Origin: Vreelandella populi
Lineage (GTDB): Bacteria > Pseudomonadota > Gammaproteobacteria > Pseudomonadales > Halomonadaceae
Reading direction: 5' to 3'
NCBI RefSeq assembly: GCF_003989825.1
Contig: NZ_RZHE01000006.1
Span: forward strand, 434,001 to 498,000
Length of the DNA stretch: 64,000 bases
Positions 34,680-44,172 of the stretch are shown here, piece after piece. The notes under the pieces are model-generated. The model did not search any database and was not told where the DNA came from. It worked only from the letters and a program-made list of their open reading frames with translations. Made by a program: the position numbers and the translations under genes. The first letter of the stretch is position 1. Every line of letters begins with the position of its first letter.

Positions 34680-34709
34680 TTGCATGATGCAAGGCAGACG
34701 GTTGCCGCC

Positions 34710-36722
34710 TTACGCTACGGCGGCAGGCGCCTCACGCTTGCTGGCTTGCCAGTTCAGGCCGATCACCACCACCATGACCAATACGCCAAGCACCTCGGTC
34801 AGAAGGCTTGGATAGAAAACGCCGAAGATAGCGGCAGTGATCGCCAGGCGCGGCAGCCACGCCATGCGGGTAAACAGGTACCCTTCCAAAGCCGCAGCAA
34901 AGGCACACAGTGCCAGAATGGCAATCACCGCGTTCCAGGCAACCACCAGCACTGGCCCACCCACGATAATCTCAGGGTTGAAGACCATAAACAGCGGAAT
35001 CAGATAAAGCCCTTTGGCGAACTTCCAGGCCTGGAAGCCGGTCTCCATGGGTTTACTGCCCGCGATGGCCGCCCCGGCAAACCCCGCCAGGGCAATGGGC
35101 GGCGTCACGTTAGAGTCCTGGGAATACCAGAACACCACCAGGTGAGCGATCAAGAGTGGCACGCCAAATTCAGACGTCAGTGCCGGACCTACCAGAACAA
35201 TTAGCACAATGTAGCTTGCGGTGACCGGAAGTCCCATCCCCAGGATCAGGCTAGCCAGCAGCACCATGACCAGCGCCAGCACCAGGTTACCGCCTGAGAA
35301 CGCCAGCATCATGGAGGAGAATTTAAGCCCCAGGCCCGTCAAACCCACAACGCCGACGATAATACCCGCCACTGCGCAGGCCATGGAAACCGCAACGGCA
35401 TTACGGGCGCCCAGTTCAAGCCCTTCCACCAGTTTGGTTAACCCGGCCCAGATAACGTCCTTTGTCCGGCTAAGCGTCACCGGCTGGCCCTGCTTAGGCG
35501 CTACAAAGAAGTACCATAGCGCATAGCGTATGACGGCCACGGCTACCATGGTGATGACCGCGTAATAACCTACCCGCATGGGCGACAGGTTCATCACCAG
35601 AAGCCACACCAACACAGCCAGCGGCAGCAGGAAATGCCAGCCATCTTTCATGACCTGGCGCATTTGCGGCAGCTCGCTTCTCGGCATGCCCTGCATACCC
35701 TGTTTAAGAGCAATAATATGTACAAACAGGTAAACCGTCGCGAAGTACATAATCGCTGGCAGGATACTGATCTTGACGATATTCAGGTACGGCGTATTGG
35801 TGTATTCAGCGATCAGGAAGGCGCCAGCACCCATCAGTGGCGGCATGATTTGCCCACCGGTAGAGGCCGCTGCTTCGATGCCGCCCGCCTGCTTGGGCTG
35901 ATAGCCAAGTTTTTTCATCAGGGGAATGGTAAAGGCGCCCGTCGTTACCACGTTGGCAATCGCGCTGCCCGAGATAGAACCCATACCCGCCGAGGCAAGC
36001 ACAGCGGCTTTTGCCGGGCCGCCACGCTGGCGTCCGGTCGCGGCGTAGGCCATATCGATAAAGAACTTGCCCGCCCCAGTGCTTTCTAGAAAGGCGCCAA
36101 ACAGCACAAAGATAAAGATGTAGGTGGCCGCCACACCCAGCGGCAGGCCGAAGATACCTTCCTGGCCCAGGTAGAGCTGCCCGGCGACCCGGTCAAGCGT
36201 ATAGCCACGGTGATTCAAGATGCCGGGCAGCCATTCTCCCAGCCAGGGCAGTTCGCCACGCGGCCCGGCAAACGCATACACGATAGCCAGCACGCCGATA
36301 ATTGTCATGCCAAGACCCACGGCACGGCGGCTAGCTTCCAGCACCGTGACCGTGGCGATGCAGGCCACCAGAATGTCGGTGTCGCTCCAGAACCCGGCCC
36401 GGCTGAAGATTTCATCTAAAAAGAGCACCAGATAGCCGCCGGTGATCAAGGCCCCTGCAAAGAACACCAGATCAATTCCCCAGCCCAGCACCCCGCGCTT
36501 GCGGTTTGGCCCAAAGGCGGGAAACATCAGGAATGCCAGCAGCATGATCAATGCCAGGTGAATGCCACGCTGGTAAAACAGCCCCAACGGCTGAATGCCG
36601 GCGGAGTAAAGTTGGAACAGGGAAAGTCCTACCGCCACAATGGTGATAAGCCACAGCACCACGCGCGGTTGAATCGCATTACCGCCTGGCATTAATACCG
36701 GCGGTGGATTGGATTCGTTCAT
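34710..36722 (-). CDS. TRAP transporter fused permease, TAXI type
   Basis: Inner-membrane permease, 670 aa, in which the small (4 TM) and large (12 TM) TRAP subunits are fused. The large-subunit signatures are SAGMGSISGSAIANVVTTGAFTIPLMKKLGY and EAAASTGGQIMPPLMGAGAFLIAEYT, and LILGMGLPVTASYIVLIVL repeats the fold. It works with the TAXI solute-binding protein at 37449-38408. GAGGAC precedes the start. The DUF1850 gene lies 140 nt upstream. Substrate is unknown; the lhgO/glaR context suggests a C5 dicarboxylate or amino acid. Confidence 0.92.
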   Translation of the reverse strand: MNESNPPPVLMPGGNAIQPRVVLWLITIVAVGLSLFQLYSAGIQPLGLFYQRGIHLALIMLLAFLMFPAFGPNRKRGVLGWGIDLVFFAGALITGGYLVLFLDEIFSRAGFWSDTDILVACIATVTVLEASRRAVGLGMTIIGVLAIVYAFAGPRGELPWLGEWLPGILNHRGYTLDRVAGQLYLGQEGIFGLPLGVAATYIFIFVLFGAFLESTGAGKFFIDMAYAATGRQRGGPAKAAVLASAGMGSISGSAIANVVTTGAFTIPLMKKLGYQPKQAGGIEAAASTGGQIMPPLMGAGAFLIAEYTNTPYLNIVKISILPAIMYFATVYLFVHIIALKQGMQGMPRSELPQMRQVMKDGWHFLLPLAVLVWLLVMNLSPMRVGYYAVITMVAVAVIRYALWYFFVAPKQGQPVTLSRTKDVIWAGLTKLVEGLELGARNAVAVSMACAVAGIIVGVVGLTGLGLKFSSMMLAFSGGNLVLALVMVLLASLILGMGLPVTASYIVLIVLVGPALTSEFGVPLLIAHLVVFWYSQDSNVTPPIALAGFAGAAIAGSKPMETGFQAWKFAKGLYLIPLFMVFNPEIIVGGPVLVVAWNAVIAILALCAFAAALEGYLFTRMAWLPRLAITAAIFGVFYPSLLTEVLGVLVMVVVIGLNWQASKREAPAAVA

Positions 36723-36862
36723 GAAGTCCTCGGAAAATGTTGTCTAGCTTGTTTTTACTGATCGGTGTTTTGGTTGCTTAAGCTCTAGCGGCCTAGTGGT
36801 AGTGCTGCGTTTTTTTATTGTCTGCGTATTTATTTACATCAGGTTTATTAAGCTTTCCGTAT

Positions 36863-37387
36863 TCAGCGCGGTGAATTGTCTGTCGATTGCGAATCGTCTA
36901 TGAGCTGGATCGTCACCCGCCGCCCGGCCGCCTGCTCGCTTAAACTGATAGCTGGATGCTCGCCATCAGGCCATACCACCTGATGATTGACTGCCGGTGA
37001 GCCGACACGCAGAAGATAGCGATTGTTGGCGACAGGCTCGTTGATCGCATTGATCCAATAGCCTCCCTGGCCGTCAGACGTCTGCTCTCCCCGGCCAAAC
37101 ATATGCCCAAGCCCTGCTGCAAAATCAGGCTGGTGACTGCGTTCCAGTTGCATGACACCTGCCTCATTGCGATAGCAGTCCAGCACCGTGAAATGCTTGA
37201 CCGAGTGCTTCCATTCAATACACCAGCGTGCCCCGGCGGGCGCCTGCTCGTCTAACAGCGTCTCGCCCTGCTCGGTAGTGACCGAAAGCCGCCAAGACGC
37301 AGACGCCGAAGCAGGGGAAGCCCCGACTTCGGCGAACGGCATGCATATGAACAAAAGCGCCATCAGTCGTCGTTGTTGCCGCTGCAT
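36863..37387 (-). CDS. DUF1850 domain protein
   Basis: 174-aa predicted periplasmic protein with a signal sequence (QRRLMALLFICMPFAEVGASPAS). The core WRLSVTTEQGETLLDEQAPAGARWCIEWKHSVKHFTVLDCY matches DUF1850, a family usually encoded beside TAXI TRAP transporters. The WCIEWKHSV motif and a second Cys (DCY) suggest a possible disulfide. No biochemical role is known to me. The ATG at 37387 is used; a TTG at 37417 would extend it. It lies between the solute-binding protein and the permease. Confidence 0.8.
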   Translation of the reverse strand: MQRQQRRLMALLFICMPFAEVGASPASASASWRLSVTTEQGETLLDEQAPAGARWCIEWKHSVKHFTVLDCYRNEAGVMQLERSHQPDFAAGLGHMFGRGEQTSDGQGGYWINAINEPVANNRYLLRVGSPAVNHQVVWPDGEHPAISLSEQAAGRRVTIQLIDDSQSTDNSPR

Positions 37388-37448
37388 GGCGAAATGCCCT
37401 TCATTAGCTATTTGCAAAACAGCCGCTTAGCAGCTGCATACTCGACCG

Positions 37449-38408
37449 TTATGGGCGAAGACGATCCGGAATCTCGACACCGGTTTCTTCAAAATAGCGA
37501 ATAGCGCCCGGATGCAGCGGCACTGGCGTTGAGTTCATGGTGAAATCAACCGTGGTGTCATTGGCTGCCGGGTGTACTGCGATCAGCTCATCGGTGTTTT
37601 CAAACAGCAGTTGGGTCAGTTGGTACGCCAGCTCTTCATCCATATCGGCGTTAACCACCAATACGTTGGGGATACCGATGGTCTGAACCGCTTCTTCCAT
37701 GCCGTCATACATACCGGCGGCCAGTTCGTAGGGGGCGAAAACCGCTTCTTCTTCCTGGGCATTAGCAATTTCTTCATCCGACAAACCGATCAGGCGAATA
37801 TCGCGCGTGGCCGCCAGGTTAAGAATGGAGCTGGTGGGCGGGCCAACGCTCCAGAAACCGGCATCGATATCACCGTCGCGGATAGCATCGGCGGTTTCGT
37901 TAAAGTTGAGTCGCTGAGGGGTAAAATCGCTGTAGCTGATGCCGTTGGCTTCCAGTACCGCGCGGGCATTAAGCTCTGTCCCGCTTCCCGGTGCGCCTAC
38001 CGATACACGTTTACCGGCGAGATCCGCAATGGATTCAATATCCGACTCAGCAAGCGTTACCAGCTGAACCGCGTTGGGGTATACCGACGCCAGAGCACGG
38101 GTATTTTCAATCTGGCGGCCTTCAAAGTCCCCCGTGCCGGTATACGCCTGATACACCGTATCGGCCAACGCCAGGGCTAGGTCAGCATCCCCGCGCATGA
38201 TCAGTCCCATGTTCTCAACCGACGCACCCGTCACTTCGGCGGTCGCCTGAGCACCTTCGATATGGTTATTAATCATTTCCGCAAGGCCGCCACCGATGGG
38301 GTAATAAACGCCACCGGTACCGCCCGTTGCAATTGAAAGTTGTTGAGCACTGGCCGGTAAAGCGACGACTAGCATGGATGCTGCGGCTGCATATTTTAAT
38401 GTTTTCAT
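37449..38408 (-). CDS. TAXI-family TRAP solute-binding protein
   Basis: Periplasmic substrate-binding protein of a TRAP transporter, 319 aa. It has a signal peptide (MKTLKYAAAASMLVVALPASAQQ) followed by LSIATGGTGGVYYPIGGGLAEMIN, the TAXI hallmark, and then KRVSVGAPGSGTELNARAVLEANG. GGAGGC precedes the ATG. It is transcribed with the DUF1850 protein and fused permease, and probably with lhgO 122 nt upstream. TAXI proteins commonly bind glutamate or related acids; the ligand here is unproven. Confidence 0.95.
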   Translation of the reverse strand: MKTLKYAAAASMLVVALPASAQQLSIATGGTGGVYYPIGGGLAEMINNHIEGAQATAEVTGASVENMGLIMRGDADLALALADTVYQAYTGTGDFEGRQIENTRALASVYPNAVQLVTLAESDIESIADLAGKRVSVGAPGSGTELNARAVLEANGISYSDFTPQRLNFNETADAIRDGDIDAGFWSVGPPTSSILNLAATRDIRLIGLSDEEIANAQEEEAVFAPYELAAGMYDGMEEAVQTIGIPNVLVVNADMDEELAYQLTQLLFENTDELIAVHPAANDTTVDFTMNSTPVPLHPGAIRYFEETGVEIPDRLRP

Positions 38409-38530
38409 GCGTATTGCCTCCGTCCTGCTTGGACTTATAGGTATGGTTTGACGATAGGGAGGTGTGGAGCCCGCCGCTCCTGTTCCATCAGAAGCGGTAG
38501 AATGAAGTTAGCACGGCTTGTGCGTCGATG

Positions 38531-39727
38531 TTAATGGGACAATAGTGCCACGACCTGTTGAGTAATATGCGCACCGATGGGCAGCGCCGAGGTGGCCGCC
38601 GGTGAAGGCGCATTGCCTACGTTCACCGTTCGGCGTGTATTCACGAACACAAAGTCATCCACAAGCTTGCCCGCTTTAGAGACTGCCTGCGCACGAACGC
38701 CCGCCGGGTAAGGTTTGAGATCTTCAAGACTTAATTGCGGGCAGTATTTGCGTATAAGTTCCAGATAGCCACGCTTGTAAAACGAGTTTTTCATTTCGCC
38801 AAGCCCCGGTTTAAGGTGTTTGCCCAGCACTTTTAAAATCCCCGGGTGGGTGAACATCTGCCCCATATCGCGCAGCGATATATCCTGCTTGCGGTAACCT
38901 TCACGCTTGAGCGCCAGCACCGCATTGGGGCCCACCGTCACGCTGCCGTCGATCATGCGGGTCAGGTGTACGCCCAGAAAGGGCATGGCCGGATCAGGAA
39001 TGGGATAAATCAGATGGTTGACGATGTGATTATGCTTCTCGGGCAACAGGTAGTATTCGCCTCGGAACGGGCAGATGGTAAAGCCAGGATCCTGGCCCAG
39101 CATACGAATCACCCGGTCGGCCATCAACCCGGCACAGGTCACCAGATAGCGGCTTGAGAAGGTATCGTTAGAGGTAGTCACCACCACCTCGGTACGCCGC
39201 TCTTCCAACCCCCTCACCTCAACCCCATACTGGATTTTACCGCCCAGTCGCTCAAACTCCGCCGCCATGGCACGGGTAACCTGGGCATAGTTGACGATGC
39301 CGCTTGAAGGCACAAGAATCCCGGCTTCCCCGCGGATATTCGGCTCGCGCTCTTTAAGCGCCTCAGCGCTTAACCACTCGCGCTCAAGCCCATTGGCCGC
39401 CGTACGCTCCCAAAGCGCCTGCATACGCTCGGTTTCCAGAGCGTTGGTAGCCACCAAAAGCTTGCCACAGATGGTGTAATCCACCCCATGCCGATCACAG
39501 AACTCGCGGGTAGCGCGATTTCCCTCAAGGCAGAACTTGGCCTTTAAGCTCCCCGGCGTGTAATACACCCCGGCATGAATGACGCCGCTGTTATGGCCGG
39601 TTTGGTGCTGCGCGGGGCCGCTCTCTTTTTCCAGCACAAGCAGGCGCTTGTCGGGGTACGTCTGCTGCAATTGCATGGCGGTCGACATGCCCAGAATTCC
39701 CCCGCCAATAATGATGAAATCCCACAT
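38531..39727 (-). CDS. lhgO: L-2-hydroxyglutarate oxidase
   Basis: FAD enzyme that oxidises L-2-hydroxyglutarate to 2-oxoglutarate and feeds electrons to the quinone pool. The 398-aa protein has IIIGGGILGMSTAMQL (Rossmann), EKESGPAQHQTGHNSGVIHAGVYY near the flavin and GPNAVLALKREGY, as in E. coli LhgO/YgaF. The ATG at 39727 has AGGAAG upstream. It is divergent from a GlaR-type repressor, as expected for the glutarate pathway. However, no glutarate 2-hydroxylase gene (glaH/csiD) is visible here. Confidence 0.93.
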   Translation of the reverse strand: MWDFIIIGGGILGMSTAMQLQQTYPDKRLLVLEKESGPAQHQTGHNSGVIHAGVYYTPGSLKAKFCLEGNRATREFCDRHGVDYTICGKLLVATNALETERMQALWERTAANGLEREWLSAEALKEREPNIRGEAGILVPSSGIVNYAQVTRAMAAEFERLGGKIQYGVEVRGLEERRTEVVVTTSNDTFSSRYLVTCAGLMADRVIRMLGQDPGFTICPFRGEYYLLPEKHNHIVNHLIYPIPDPAMPFLGVHLTRMIDGSVTVGPNAVLALKREGYRKQDISLRDMGQMFTHPGILKVLGKHLKPGLGEMKNSFYKRGYLELIRKYCPQLSLEDLKPYPAGVRAQAVSKAGKLVDDFVFVNTRRTVNVGNAPSPAATSALPIGAHITQQVVALLSH

Positions 39728-39749
39728 TAATAACGCTTCCTGTGCCAAA

Positions 39750-39769
39750 TTGTTAAAATTTATTGATAA
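39750..39769. promoter_or_regulatory. Possible operator between lhgO and glaR
   Basis: TTGTTAA and TTGATAA repeat directly with a 13-bp period in the divergent promoter region. A FadR/FCD-type regulator would be expected to bind about here. The assignment is weak. Confidence 0.3.
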
Positions 39770-39853
39770 TAGCCGTTATTCTTCCATCTTCGCCTGTTTG
39801 CCATCATCGCACCAGAGAGCCGCGTGGTTATGAAAAATGCTATGGAGATTGCC

Positions 39854-40543
39854 ATGGAGCAAGATGCGCCGCGTCAGAACCTAGCGATTAGCGCTTATCG
39901 CACGCTCAAGCACGATATTATCCGTGGCCGCTACGCGCCTAAAGAAAAGCTTTTGATGAGTCGCCTGAAAGAGTGCTACGGGGTTAGCACGGGGCCGCTG
40001 CGCGAAGCCCTTTCCCAACTGGTCGCCGATCGGCTGGTGGTGGCGATTAGCCAGCGCGGTTACCGCGTGGCCCCCATGTCGCTTGCCGAACTCAACGATA
40101 TTTATGATGCCCGCGCCCAGCTGGAAGGCCTGATTTTGCGCCTGGCCATCGAGCGGGGCGACGACGACTGGGAAGCGTCGGTGCTGGCCACGGCCCACCG
40201 GCTTGCCAAGGTAACCGATATCAGCTCGCCCGATGAGCTGCTGGATGGCTGGGATCTGCGCCATAAAGCCTTTCATACCGCCATCGCGAGCGGCTGCAAC
40301 TCCCCTCACCTGCTGCAGATGCGCAATACGCTGTTTGATCAAGTTGAGCGCTATCGTCACCTGTGGCTCCAGGAAACCGTCATGTCGCCAGCCGCGCTTG
40401 AGCAAAAACGCCAGGAACACGCCGCGCTAGTGGAGGTAATTCTAGCGCGTGATGCCGAAAAGGCTGCGATCTTGATGCGCGATCACCTGATGACGCCCGT
40501 TCCCATCATTACCCGAGTGCTTCAAGACCGAGGAATCAGCTAA
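39854..40543 (+). CDS. glaR: GntR-family repressor GlaR (CsiR)-like
   Basis: DNA-binding repressor of glutarate/L-2-hydroxyglutarate use. The 229-aa protein has a winged helix (AYRTLKHDIIRGRYAPKEKL, GPLREALSQLVADRLV) and an FCD ligand domain with WDLRHKAFHTAIASGC, very close to E. coli CsiR/GlaR as I recall it. The ATG at 39854 has GGAG upstream. An ATG at 39830 and a GTG at 39824 are also in frame. It is divergent from lhgO and upstream of gcdH, which are its likely targets. Confidence 0.88.
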   Translation: MEQDAPRQNLAISAYRTLKHDIIRGRYAPKEKLLMSRLKECYGVSTGPLREALSQLVADRLVVAISQRGYRVAPMSLAELNDIYDARAQLEGLILRLAIERGDDDWEASVLATAHRLAKVTDISSPDELLDGWDLRHKAFHTAIASGCNSPHLLQMRNTLFDQVERYRHLWLQETVMSPAALEQKRQEHAALVEVILARDAEKAAILMRDHLMTPVPIITRVLQDRGIS

Positions 40544-40679
40544 ATTCTGCATTTTAAAAAAATGTAGATATTTTTAAATAACGGCGATACATTGGCTTTA
40601 CTTGCACGGTTTTTAACTACGTAGTAGATCAATGGATCGTCGTGGGCGCCTGGGTGTGTCTACGCGAAATGCTTTCCTC

Positions 40680-40697
40680 AAGAATTCTTCTTAAGAA
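40680..40697 (+). promoter_or_regulatory. Overlapping palindromes before gcdH
   Basis: AAGAATTCTT overlaps TTCTTAAGAA immediately upstream of the gcdH ribosome binding site (AGGAG). A further palindrome ACTACGTAGT lies near 40616-40625. These may be regulator sites or leader structure. Confidence 0.3.
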
Positions 40698-40715
40698 CTA
40701 GCCAGGAGCTTCGTA

Positions 40716-41894
40716 ATGACACATTTCAACTGGGATGACCCGTTACTGCTGGAGCAACAGCTCACCGACGAAGAGCGCCAGATTCGCGACGCGGCCCACG
40801 ACTACTGCCAGGAAAATCTCCAGCCCCGCGTACTGAGTGCTTTCCGTGAGGAGCGCTTTGATCGCGAGATCATGTCTGAAATGGGCGAACTGGGCCTTTT
40901 GGGCGCTACCGTGGCTGAAGAGTACGGCGGCGCGGGCGTCAATCACGTGGCTTACGGCCTGATCGCCCGCGAAGTAGAGCGCGTAGATTCCGGCTACCGC
41001 TCGGCCATGAGCGTGCAGTCGTCGCTGGTGATGTACCCCATCGAGACGTACGGCTCTGAAGAGCAAAAGCAAAAGTACCTGCCCAAACTTGCCAGCGGCG
41101 AAATGGTCGGCTGCTTTGGCCTGACCGAGCCAGACCACGGCTCCGACCCCGGCTCTATGATTACCCGCGCTGAAAAAGTCGACGGCGGCTACCTGCTAAC
41201 CGGCGCTAAAATGTGGATTACCAACAGCCCGATTGCTGATATCGCCGTGGTATGGGCCAAATCTGCTGCCCACGACAACCAGATCAAAGGCTTTATCGTA
41301 GAGCGCGGCACTGAAGGTTTCTCCACCCCGAAAATTGAAGGCAAGGTGTCGCTTCGCGCCTCGATTACCGGTGAAATCGTGCTGGATGGTGCGTTTGTGC
41401 CCGAAGAGAACCTGCTGCCTAACGTCAGCGGTCTGAAAGGCCCGTTTGGCTGCTTGAACAAAGCGCGCTACGGCATCGCCTGGGGCGTAATGGGCACGGC
41501 CGAATTCTGCTGGCACGCCGCCCGCCAATACACGCTGGACCGCAAGCAGTTTGGTCGCCCCCTGGCCGCCAACCAGCTGGTTCAGAAGAAGCTCGCCGAT
41601 ATGCAGACGGAAATCACTCTAGGCCTTCAGGCCGCGCTGCAGGTAGGCCGATTGATGGATAGCGGCAACTGGACGCCGGAAATGGTCTCGCTGATCAAGC
41701 GCAACAACTGCGGCAAGGCACTGGATATTGCGCGCATGTCGCGGGATATGCACGGCGGTAACGGCGTGTCCGATGAGTACGGCGTGATTCGGCATATGGT
41801 GAACCTGGAGTCGGTGAATACCTACGAAGGTACTCACGATGTCCATGCGCTGATTCTGGGCCGTGCACAGACCGGCATTCAGTCGTTCTTCTAG
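40716..41894 (+). CDS. gcdH: Glutaryl-CoA dehydrogenase
   Basis: FAD enzyme that oxidises and decarboxylates glutaryl-CoA to crotonyl-CoA in lysine and glutarate breakdown. The 392-aa acyl-CoA dehydrogenase fold has [39 protein letters not shown] and the catalytic Glu in [20 protein letters not shown], all typical of GcdH. AGGAG precedes the ATG. The next gene (33 nt downstream) is the CoA-transferase that would make its substrate. Confidence 0.96.
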   Translation: MTHFNWDDPLLLEQQLTDEERQIRDAAHDYCQENLQPRVLSAFREERFDREIMSEMGELGLLGATVAEEYGGAGVNHVAYGLIAREVERVDSGYRSAMSVQSSLVMYPIETYGSEEQKQKYLPKLASGEMVGCFGLTEPDHGSDPGSMITRAEKVDGGYLLTGAKMWITNSPIADIAVVWAKSAAHDNQIKGFIVERGTEGFSTPKIEGKVSLRASITGEIVLDGAFVPEENLLPNVSGLKGPFGCLNKARYGIAWGVMGTAEFCWHAARQYTLDRKQFGRPLAANQLVQKKLADMQTEITLGLQAALQVGRLMDSGNWTPEMVSLIKRNNCGKALDIARMSRDMHGGNGVSDEYGVIRHMVNLESVNTYEGTHDVHALILGRAQTGIQSFF

Positions 41895-41927
41895 GGCGTT
41901 TTTACCCGACAGGCCAAAGGAATCACC

Positions 41928-43142
41928 ATGAGCACTCCTTCCAAACCGCTGGCGGGCATCAAGGTACTCGATATTTCACGGGTGCTAGCAGGCCCGTGGT
42001 GTGGCCAGATGCTCGCCGACATGGGCGCCGATGTGATCAAGGTTGAGCGCCCTGTCGCCGGTGACGATACGCGTCACTGGGGGCCTCCCTGGCTTGAAGG
42101 CACGGCGGAGTCGGCCTATTACCTGTGCGCCAACCGGGGCAAGCGTTCGGTCACTATTGATATGGCCAAGCCGGAAGGCCAGGCGCTTATCAGGCAACTG
42201 GTCGCCCAATCGGATGTGCTGCTTGAGAACTTTAAAGTCGGTGGGCTGAAGAAGTACGGCCTGGATTACGCAAGTCTGAAAGAGCTCAACCCAAAGCTTG
42301 TCTACTGCTCAATCACCGGCTTTGGGCAGGAGAGCCCCTACGCCCACCGGGCAGGTTACGACTTCATGATTCAAGCGATGGGTGGAATCATGAGCTTAAC
42401 CGGCAAACCCGACGGTGAGCCGGGCGGCGGCCCGGTCAAAAGTGGCGTGGCCTTTACCGATATTTTCACCGGCCTGTATGCCGCCAACGCCGTTTTGGCG
42501 GCGCTTTATCAGCGCCGTGATACCGGTACGGGCTGCCATATCGATATGGCATTGATGGATGTTCAGGTGGGCGTGCTAGCTAATCAGGCGCTTAACTACT
42601 TAACCTCAGGCAACGTGCCCCAACGCCTGGGCAATGCCCACCCCAATATTGTGCCCTACCAGGCGTTTGCTACCGCGGATGGTCACATCATTGTCGCAGT
42701 GGGTAATGATGAACAGTTCAGGCGCTTTTGCGAGGTGCTTTCATTAGGGCATTTGGCCGTTGATGAACGGTTTGCCACCAACAGGGCGCGCGTCAATCAC
42801 CGGGAAAGTCTGGTGCCTGTGCTTGAGGCAGCACTGGCTCAGCGTAATATCGATGAGTGGCTTGCGGCTTTCGAAGCGGTAGGGGTGCCTTGCGGCCCCA
42901 TCAATACCCTCGACCGGGTGTTCGATGACCCGCATGTCCAAGCGCGCGGCTTAAAGCAGACCCTGCCACACACTCAGGCAGGCCAGGTAGATCTTGTCGC
43001 CAACCCCATTCGCATTAATGGGCAGTCATTAAGCGCCAGCACGGCGCCGCCAAGTCTGGGTGAGCATACCGAACACGTATTAAACGATATAGGTATTACG
43101 CCGGCCCAACAGCAGGCACTGCGTAAGGCAGGCATTATTTAA
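41928..43142 (+). CDS. Class III CoA-transferase, probably succinyl-CoA:glutarate CoA-transferase
   Basis: 404-aa CaiB/BaiF-family enzyme. It has LDISRVLAGPWCGQMLADMGADVIKVE, the nucleophile Asp region DMALMDVQVGVLANQ, and GYDFMIQAMGGIMSLTG, which resemble the human SUGCT/bacterial GcdG group. It would activate glutarate to glutaryl-CoA for GcdH. AAGGAA precedes the ATG. It forms an operon with gcdH, ending at a strong terminator (43180-43204). Confidence 0.88.
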   Translation: MSTPSKPLAGIKVLDISRVLAGPWCGQMLADMGADVIKVERPVAGDDTRHWGPPWLEGTAESAYYLCANRGKRSVTIDMAKPEGQALIRQLVAQSDVLLENFKVGGLKKYGLDYASLKELNPKLVYCSITGFGQESPYAHRAGYDFMIQAMGGIMSLTGKPDGEPGGGPVKSGVAFTDIFTGLYAANAVLAALYQRRDTGTGCHIDMALMDVQVGVLANQALNYLTSGNVPQRLGNAHPNIVPYQAFATADGHIIVAVGNDEQFRRFCEVLSLGHLAVDERFATNRARVNHRESLVPVLEAALAQRNIDEWLAAFEAVGVPCGPINTLDRVFDDPHVQARGLKQTLPHTQAGQVDLVANPIRINGQSLSASTAPPSLGEHTEHVLNDIGITPAQQQALRKAGII

Positions 43143-43179
43143 TCAGAAGTTTTAAGGAACCCATTGGTTTACTATTTTT

Positions 43180-43204
43180 AAGCGCCCTTATGGGCGCTTT
43201 TTGG
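43180..43204 (+). terminator. Terminator after the gcdH-CoA-transferase operon
   Basis: AAGCGCCC/GGGCGCTT stem around TTAT followed by a T run, 37 nt after the CoA-transferase stop. Confidence 0.9.
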
Positions 43205-43362
43205 TGTTACCTAATGTTTTACATAATCGATAAAAGTTAAAAATTTCATCCCAAGCCGCGTTCATCCGCTACAATACCAAGGTTTTACATTAATGTATCA
43301 CTTTGTAAACAATAAGTATTTTCAACAAGGAATTGGGCGGGCATAGCAAGCATGGAGGCTTT

Positions 43363-44172
43363 ATGAGTCATTGCGCACGCGTGAATGGGCACTGCAATCG
43401 CTGTGAAGGCGACCTGCCGTTTGCTTTTACCATGGCATTTCAACCTATCGTCAACCTTTCCACTGCCAGTGTAGAGGCTTATGAAGCCTTGGTTCGCGGG
43501 CCGGAAGGTGAATCCGCCTGGAGCGTTCTGTCTCAGGTAACGCCTGATCTTCTCTACCGGTTTGATCAGGCTTGCCGTGTGAAAGCCATCGAAATGGCAA
43601 GCCAGCTTGGCATGCAAGCAGACCTTTCGATTAATTTCCTACCCAACGCAGTTTACGAACCTGAAGCCTGTATTCAGGCCACGTTGGCTATTTCACGCCA
43701 GGTGGGCTGGCCGATTGAACGGCTTATTTTTGAAATCACCGAAACCGAACGTGTTACAGACCGCCAGCATCTGCGCAGTATCATCGACGTCTATCGGTCG
43801 ATGGGATTCAAGACCGCGCTGGATGATTTTGGCAACGGCTACGCCAACCTTGATCTGTTAACCGACCTCACCCCGGATAAACTCAAGATTGACCGCGAAC
43901 TGGTCATGAACTGCGACCATGACTTGCGCCGTCAGGCCCTTTTAAAAGCGCTTATCTCACTGGCCCAGCAGTTGGATACGCAATTGATTGCTGAAGGCGT
44001 GGAAACTCATGCCGAGGCACTGTGGCTGGCCCAAGCGGGGATTATGCGCCAACAGGGGTTTTACTACGCCAAACCCAAGGTTAATTCGTTGGGAGAAAAT
44101 CTGGCGCCCCAGCTAGCCGCCCTGCGCGATGAAGCGCGTTTAACGGCAAGCCAAGGAGGCCTCCATGATTGA
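43363..44172 (+). CDS. Cyclic-di-GMP phosphodiesterase, stand-alone EAL domain
   Basis: 269-aa EAL protein expected to linearise c-di-GMP. The EAL motif is intact in VEAYEALVRG, with ISINFLPNA-type NFLP, EITETERV and DDFGNGYANLDLL (DDFG metal ligands). The short N-terminus MSHCARVNGHCNRCEG carries a CX6CX2C cluster that could bind metal or respond to redox. GGAGG precedes the ATG at 43363. Its 3' end overlaps the diguanylate cyclase start by 8 nt, so the opposing enzymes are made together. Confidence 0.92.
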   Translation: MSHCARVNGHCNRCEGDLPFAFTMAFQPIVNLSTASVEAYEALVRGPEGESAWSVLSQVTPDLLYRFDQACRVKAIEMASQLGMQADLSINFLPNAVYEPEACIQATLAISRQVGWPIERLIFEITETERVTDRQHLRSIIDVYRSMGFKTALDDFGNGYANLDLLTDLTPDKLKIDRELVMNCDHDLRRQALLKALISLAQQLDTQLIAEGVETHAEALWLAQAGIMRQQGFYYAKPKVNSLGENLAPQLAALRDEARLTASQGGLHD

